8,683 nt of DNA. Origin: JALSIF01 sp026981635 [NCBI: bacterium] (GTDB lineage Bacteria; 4484-113; JALSIF01). The translations under genes were made by a program, and so were the position numbers. Position 1 is the stretch's first letter, and every line of letters starts with the position of its first letter. Location: contig JALSIF010000303.1 of assembly GCA_026981635.1 (NCBI GenBank), forward strand, positions 1 to 8,683. The letters are read 5' to 3'. The notes under the pieces were generated by a model. It saw nothing but the letters and a program-made list of their open reading frames with translations. It was not told the origin of the DNA and did not search any database. Positions 4,730 through 8,683 of the stretch are shown here, piece by piece.

Positions 4730-5665
4730 ATGGGATTTGTTGAGCTTGCCCAAGGGAAGGTAGCGGAGAAGGGGAGCCGGGTGGTGGTGGGGATTGACCC
4801 CCGCCTGGAGCGCATCCCACCGGCCCTGCGAGGGGACGGCTTCAGTCATTTGCTCCCCTATCAGTCGGCGGCGGAGATCTTCTATGAGTTTTCCCGCCGC
4901 ATCATCGGGGCGGTGGAGCCCCACGTGGTGGGGGTGAAGTTTCAGCTGGCCTTCTTTGAGCAGCTGGGCAGTCCGGGCATCGCCGCCCTGGAGCGGCTTA
5001 CCCGGCTGGCTCGAGAGATGGGGCTTTTGGTGATCATGGACGCCAAGCGGGGCGACATCGGCAGCACCGCCGAGGCCTACGCCAACGCCTTCCTGGGCAG
5101 GTTCAGGCTGGGCGAGGTGGAGGTGGAAGCTCCCCTCAAGGCGGACGCCATCACCCTCAACCCCTACCTGGGGCTGGAGAGCCTAGGCCCCTTCATGGAG
5201 CGGGCGGAGGCCGGCGGGGCGGGACTGTTTGTCCTGCTCCACTCCACCAACCCGGGGGCGGAGCAGGTGCAGGAAAAGGTGCTCTTTACCGGCGAGCCCC
5301 TCTACCTTGCCCTGGCCCTGGAGATAGAGGCCCACAACCAGGAGCACGCCGGCGAGGGGGGATTTGGCCTGCTGGGGGCGGTGGTCGGTGCCACCTACCC
5401 GGAGAAGCTTGCCACCCTGCGCCAGCTCATGCCCCACACCTTTTTCCTCATTCCCGGCTACGGCGCCCAGGGGGCGGGTCCGGCGGAGGTGAAACGGGGC
5501 TTTCTGGAGGGGGGCAGGGGGGCGCTGGTGGCAGCCAGCCGCTCGGTCATCTTTGCCTGGGAGAAGGACCCCACCGACCCCCAGGGGGTGGGCTTTGACC
5601 GGGCGGCGGCCGAGGCGGCGGAGGAGATGAAGCTGGCCATCAACCGGGCGCTGGGACTGGTCTAG
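4730..5665 (+). CDS. pyrF: Orotidine-5'-phosphate decarboxylase, type 2
   Basis: Converts orotidine 5'-phosphate to UMP, the last step of de novo pyrimidine synthesis, in the cytoplasm. The 311-residue protein fits the longer type 2 branch. VVGIDPRLERIP (19-30) opens the barrel, K70 lies in VKFQLAFFE, and the catalytic motif DAKRGDIGSTA at 104-114 supplies D104, K106 and D109. Then follow LNPYLGLESLGPF (143-155), STNPG (172-176), VVGATYPE (218-225) and the phosphate-binding loop IPGYGAQG (241-248). VKFQ replaces the more usual FKPQ, and LLHSTNPG replaces the usual R/K-T-S-N-P-G; neither removes a catalytic residue. The start follows a purine-rich ribosome site and a TATAAT. It stands alone rather than in a pyr operon. 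Its stop TAG lies inside a CTAG shared with the convergent nadK. Confidence 0.96.
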   Translation: MGFVELAQGKVAEKGSRVVVGIDPRLERIPPALRGDGFSHLLPYQSAAEIFYEFSRRIIGAVEPHVVGVKFQLAFFEQLGSPGIAALERLTRLAREMGLLVIMDAKRGDIGSTAEAYANAFLGRFRLGEVEVEAPLKADAITLNPYLGLESLGPFMERAEAGGAGLFVLLHSTNPGAEQVQEKVLFTGEPLYLALALEIEAHNQEHAGEGGFGLLGAVVGATYPEKLATLRQLMPHTFFLIPGYGAQGAGPAEVKRGFLEGGRGALVAASRSVIFAWEKDPTDPQGVGFDRAAAEAAEEMKLAINRALGLV

Positions 5666-6519
5666 AGGCGCAGGTTGGTCTTGAGCCCCTCCTGGAGGAG
5701 GGACTGGCCCCAGCGCAGCTTGGTGCGAAGCTGGCGGATGTAGTCGCGGCCGGGGGGGATGACCATGCGCAGGTAGCGCTGGGCGAGGTGGGCCTCCACC
5801 AGATCGCCCGGCTCAAGCTGTTCCACCAGCTGGCCGTCAAAGGTAGCTGCCACATTCCTCTCTTCGGCTGGCACCTCAATGGTGATGGTGGCACGCTCGT
5901 GGAGCACGAGGGGGCGCACCGCCAGGGAGTGGCTGCAGATGGGGGTGATCATCACCAGGTGGAGGCCCGGCTCCAGGATGGGGCCACCGGCTGACATGGA
6001 GTAGGCGGTGGAGCCCAGGGCGGTGGAGACGATTACCCCATCGGCCCGGTAGGTGGTGAGGAAGACCCCGTCCACCGAGACGGGCAGGTTGGTGAGCCGG
6101 CTGATCTCCGCCTTGCTCACCACCAGGTCGTTGATGGCGATGGAGCTGGCCACCTGCTTCTCTCCCCTAAGCACCTTGGCCTCAAGGACGCTGCACAGGC
6201 GCAGGGTGTGGCTTCCCTGGCGAAAAGCAGAAAGGTCCTCACCCAGGGTCTTGGGGCTGGAGTAGCAGAGGAAGCCCACGAAGCCCACGTCCACCCCCAG
6301 CACGGGGATGTCGCGCTGCCAGGCCTCGCGGGCCCCCTGGAGGAAGGTGCCGTCGCCCCCCACCGTCACCACCAGGTCGGCGGCGAAATCCTCCGGGGGG
6401 GACTCCGGCCCGGAATAGAGGTGGTAGTCAAAGCCCTGCTGGCGGAGGGCGGTCTCCACCACCTCCGCCACGAACTGGCGGGGGATGCGCTGGTGGTGAA
6501 CTCTTACCAGTGCCTTCAT
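5662..6519 (-). CDS. nadK: NAD kinase
   Basis: Phosphorylates NAD to NADP with ATP or polyphosphate in the cytoplasm. The 285-residue protein has the family's key elements in order: VTVGGDGTFLQ at 51-61 with catalytic D56, VDVGFVGFL at 76-84, INDLVVSK at 129-136, DGVIVSTALGSTAYSMSAGG at 160-179 and a C-terminal FDGQ. Small departures are Asp for Glu in the N-E pair (D131), Asp for Asn in the G-x-N-x-G loop (D77), and Ala-Leu for Pro-Thr before GSTAY. All keep the overall motif, so activity is expected. The ATG overlaps the tlyA stop as ATGA, so translation is probably coupled and nadK is the last gene of the operon. No terminator hairpin is evident before the convergent pyrF. Confidence 0.96.
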   Translation of the reverse strand: MKALVRVHHQRIPRQFVAEVVETALRQQGFDYHLYSGPESPPEDFAADLVVTVGGDGTFLQGAREAWQRDIPVLGVDVGFVGFLCYSSPKTLGEDLSAFRQGSHTLRLCSVLEAKVLRGEKQVASSIAINDLVVSKAEISRLTNLPVSVDGVFLTTYRADGVIVSTALGSTAYSMSAGGPILEPGLHLVMITPICSHSLAVRPLVLHERATITIEVPAEERNVAATFDGQLVEQLEPGDLVEAHLAQRYLRMVIPPGRDYIRQLRTKLRWGQSLLQEGLKTNLRL

Positions 6520-7367
6520 GGGCCTTGGGGACCGCCCTCCGGCCCGGGGGGCCGTCGGTAGGCCTGCTGGATTATAAGCCCCGCCGGGGGCAGGTCGGGG
6601 AGCATGGGGGGTGGCTCCTCCCCCCGCCAGGCGAGGAAGAAGAACTCCCGGTTGCCCTCCCTCCCCAGGGGACGGGCCGGGGCGATAAGTTTTACAGTAA
6701 AGTATTTTTCTATATAGCTTGAGAGGCTCTCCCAGGCCTGCTGGGCGAGGCGGGGGTCTACCACCACTCCCTTTTTCACCCCGGTGGAGTGGGCCTTCTC
6801 TTTGGGGATCTCAAACTGGGGCTTAAAGAGGCCGATCCAGAGACCCGCAAAGCTAAGCCTTTGGGCCAGGTCGGCCACGCGGCGCTGGGAGATGAAGGAG
6901 AGGTCGCTGGTGATGAGGCTGGGGGGCTGGGGGAGGTCCTCCGGAGCGAGGTCGCGCAGGTTGGTCCGCTCCATCACCACCACCCGGGGGTCCCGGCGAA
7001 GCTCTGGCGCCATCAGGCCGTAGCCCACGTCAACCGCCATCACCAGCCGGGCGCCATGGTCAAGGAGGACGGCGGTAAAGCCTCCGTGGGCGGCGCCCAG
7101 GTCCAGGCAGACCCGCCCGGCTATCGCCCTGGCCAGGGCGGGCAGGTCGGTGAAGAGGTTTTGCAGCTTCTCGCCCGCCCGGCTGGGCAGGGAACTCGGG
7201 CGCTCAACCTCAAGCTCGCAATCAGGGCTTACCCTGCGACCTGCCTCGGTGATTACCTCCCCCTCCACCCGCACCCGGCCAGCGAGGATGAGGCCGCGGG
7301 CCTCCCTGAGGTCGTGGGCCAGCCCCCGGCTCAGCACAAGCTCGTCCAGCCTGACCCGGGTTGCCAT
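6516..7367 (-). CDS. tlyA: TlyA-family rRNA 2'-O-methyltransferase
   Basis: An S4 RNA-binding domain (residues 4-60, RVRLDELVLSRGL and GRVRVEGEV) is joined to a Rossmann methyltransferase. The linker SRAGEKLQNLF (62-72) matches the family's S-R-G-G-x-K-L with the first Lys of the catalytic tetrad (K67). The SAM loop LDLGAAHGGFT (88-98) has Ala-His in place of the usual Ser-Thr. VDVGYGLMAPELRRDPRV, DLSFIS, FKPQFE and the final GNREFF follow in the expected order, giving a Lys-Asp-Lys-Glu set. Known TlyA enzymes methylate 2'-hydroxyls of 16S and 23S rRNA cytidines and affect capreomycin sensitivity. The old name hemolysin A is misleading. A Pro-rich tail of about 33 residues follows the domain and overlaps the nadK start by four bases. 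The gene begins three bases after the DUF212 stop. Confidence 0.93.
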   Translation of the reverse strand: MATRVRLDELVLSRGLAHDLREARGLILAGRVRVEGEVITEAGRRVSPDCELEVERPSSLPSRAGEKLQNLFTDLPALARAIAGRVCLDLGAAHGGFTAVLLDHGARLVMAVDVGYGLMAPELRRDPRVVVMERTNLRDLAPEDLPQPPSLITSDLSFISQRRVADLAQRLSFAGLWIGLFKPQFEIPKEKAHSTGVKKGVVVDPRLAQQAWESLSSYIEKYFTVKLIAPARPLGREGNREFFFLAWRGEEPPPMLPDLPPAGLIIQQAYRRPPGPEGGPQGP

Positions 7368-7370
7368 GGC

Positions 7371-7841
7371 TCAGCCGGCAGGGTAGAGGAGGGCGAAGAA
7401 GATGACCGAGAGGGCGCCGCCGATCACCGCCCCCACCACCACTTCAAGCCAGTTGTGGCCCAGCACCTCCTCCAGCTCGTGGCGGAGGATGTCGGCCCTG
7501 ACCAGCTTGCCGGAGACCAGCTCGCGAAAGATCTGGTTGATGGCCTCGGCGTGGCGGCCGGCGCTGCGCCTCACCCCGGTGGCGTCGTAGATGACGATGG
7601 CGGAGAAAACCATGCTGACGGCAAAGAGGGTGCTTGCCACCCCCTCCACCAGGCCGACGATGGTGGTCACCGCCACCACCGCGGCGGTGTGGCTGGAGGG
7701 CATGCCACCGGGGTCAAAGATGCGGGCCAGCTCAAACCTGCCCTGGAAGATCCAGGAGAAGAGGGGCTTGGAGAGCTGGCAGCAGAGCCAGGCGAGGAGG
7801 GTGGGAACCAGGACCTGGTTGAAGTTTAGGACCTGCTCCAA
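7371..7841 (-). CDS. Divergent PAP2 family (DUF212/YuiD-like) membrane protein
   Basis: A 156-residue integral membrane protein with about four hydrophobic segments. GGMPSSHTAAV (residues 45-55) is the hallmark of the divergent PAP2 family and keeps the Ser-His pair of lipid phosphatases. IVIYDATGVRRSAGRHAEAIN, then LEEVLGHNWLEVVVGAVIGG, complete the DUF212 pattern. The reaction is not established for this family; a lipid-linked phosphate substrate is plausible. The start is a TTG at 7841: an in-frame TGA (the stop of the gene before it) lies nine bases upstream, and GAGGTGAG just before the TTG serves as Shine-Dalgarno. It sits nine bases after the aminotransferase gene and three bases before tlyA. 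Confidence 0.92.
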   Translation of the reverse strand: MEQVLNFNQVLVPTLLAWLCCQLSKPLFSWIFQGRFELARIFDPGGMPSSHTAAVVAVTTIVGLVEGVASTLFAVSMVFSAIVIYDATGVRRSAGRHAEAINQIFRELVSGKLVRADILRHELEEVLGHNWLEVVVGAVIGGALSVIFFALLYPAG

Positions 7842-7850
7842 CTTCTCACC

Positions 7851-8683
7851 TCACCCCGGAGAGAGGGTTTCCCTCACACTCTCAACCACATGATCAAGCT
7901 GGGCGGGGCTCATCTCGGCATAGATGGGCAGACTGAGGCAGCTTGCCGCCACCTCCTCGGTTACCCCGAGGAAGTCCTGGCGCCAGTTTCTCACCTCGGC
8001 CATGGCGGGCTGCTGGTGGATGGGGCGGGGATAGTAGACCATGGCGGTGATCCTCCGTTCCCTAAGGGCCCTAAGCAGGCGGTCCCGCTCGGTGCGCCCG
8101 CCGCGGATCAGGACGGTAAACTGGTGGTAGACGTGGTAGGCGCCGGCTCTCTCCTCGGGCAGGATGAGGGGAAGGCCGGAAAGCTCGCGGCGGTAAAAGT
8201 CGGCGATCTGGCGCTTCTTTTCGGTTATCTCCCCAAGGCGGCGAAGCTTTACCCGAAGCAGGGCGGCCTGGAGGGCGTCCAGGCGGGAGTTCATCCCCAG
8301 GCGGAGGTGGGTGTAGCGGTCGGTCTGGCCGTGGTTGGCCAGCTGCCGTACGCGCCTTGCCACCTCGGGGTCGTCGGTTACCACCATCCCCCCGTCACCG
8401 CAGGCGCCCAGGTTCTTGGTGGGGTAGAAGGAGATGGCGCCGGCCTGGCCGAAGCTCCCCACCGGCCGGTCGCCAAGCTTTGCTCCCAGGGCCTGGGCCA
8501 GGTCCTCTATCAGCACCAGGCGGTGGCGGCGGCAAAGCTCACCCAGCTCCTCCATGGGGGCAGGGTGGCCGTAGAGGTGGACCGCCATCACCGCCCGGGT
8601 GTCGGGGCCTATCAGCCGCTCCACCGAGGCCGGATCCAGGCAGAAGGTCTGGCGGTCAATGTCGGCGAAGGCGGGATGCGCCC
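7851..8683 (-). CDS. DegT/DnrJ/EryC1-family PLP aminotransferase (N-terminus beyond window)
   Basis: The frame enters from the right edge (first complete codon at 8681) and encodes the last 276 residues, so roughly the first hundred are missing. The GTG at 8624 is an internal Val codon. The visible part begins AHPAFADID, then AVMAVHLYGHPAPM, a family block. IEDLAQALGA carries the Asp that contacts the pyridine nitrogen, and SFYPTKNLGACGDGGM carries the PLP lysine (codon 8415-8417). GMNSRLDALQAA and the C-terminal VYHQFTVLI and YYPRPIHQQPA segments complete the domain. Members transaminate nucleotide-linked keto sugars for surface polysaccharide, glycan or antibiotic sugars; this one's substrate cannot be told. 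It is followed nine bases later by the DUF212 gene and probably belongs to the same transcript. Confidence 0.93.
   Translation of the reverse strand, partial: AHPAFADIDRQTFCLDPASVERLIGPDTRAVMAVHLYGHPAPMEELGELCRRHRLVLIEDLAQALGAKLGDRPVGSFGQAGAISFYPTKNLGACGDGGMVVTDDPEVARRVRQLANHGQTDRYTHLRLGMNSRLDALQAALLRVKLRRLGEITEKKRQIADFYRRELSGLPLILPEERAGAYHVYHQFTVLIRGGRTERDRLLRALRERRITAMVYYPRPIHQQPAMAEVRNWRQDFLGVTEEVAASCLSLPIYAEMSPAQLDHVVESVRETLSPG

Noticed and set aside
6789-7829. Long plus-strand ORF of 346 codons
   Set aside because: It lies fully antisense to tlyA and DUF212, which have clear family motifs. Its product is a low-complexity His/Gly/Ala-rich sequence, as expected from a shadow frame in GC-rich DNA.
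8622-8624. GTG at 8624 as the start of the aminotransferase
   Set aside because: The frame continues to the window edge with family-like sequence (AHPAFADID), so this GTG encodes an internal Val.

Overview
The window comes from a GC-rich bacterium with tightly packed genes. GTG and TTG starts, a candidate leaderless promoter, a lipoprotein and a signal-peptide protein that looks like an outer-membrane beta-barrel suggest a diderm, probably deep-branching lineage. No phylogenetic marker here settles the phylum, and I do not name a genus. I see no rRNA, tRNA, CRISPR array, transposase or integrase.

Layout. 1-1891 (minus) holds a two-gene unit: a protein with the full architecture of a PPP-family metallophosphoesterase (PrpE / bis(5'-nucleosyl)-tetraphosphatase-like) whose metal-binding motifs are almost all replaced, followed after one base by a secreted barrel-like protein that runs off the left edge. 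1998-3001 (plus), divergent from it, holds a small signalling-like protein (degenerate receiver domain plus a histidine-kinase dimerisation helix pair without the histidine and without an ATPase), then an EthD-family protein. 3026-3394 (minus) is a VOC/glyoxalase-fold protein with a TATAAT only six bases before its ATG. 3395-3713 is a non-coding stretch with GGCCGCC repeats and three strong hairpins. 3714-4475 (minus) is an unrecognised lipoprotein. 4730-5665 (plus) is pyrF (type 2 orotidine-5'-phosphate decarboxylase). 5662-8683 (minus) is a compact operon in the order DegT-family aminotransferase (5' end outside the window), divergent PAP2 (DUF212) membrane protein, TlyA-like rRNA methyltransferase and NAD kinase.

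How the genes relate. The right half is conserved housekeeping: tlyA and nadK overlap by ATGA, and DUF212 and tlyA are three bases apart, so the operon is probably translationally coupled. pyrF and nadK converge and share the palindrome CTAG as their stop codons. The left half is accessory and more interesting: two divergently transcribed genes, 106 bases apart, both encode signalling or phosphatase folds that appear to have lost catalysis. That they form one regulatory or scaffolding module is inference from adjacency alone.
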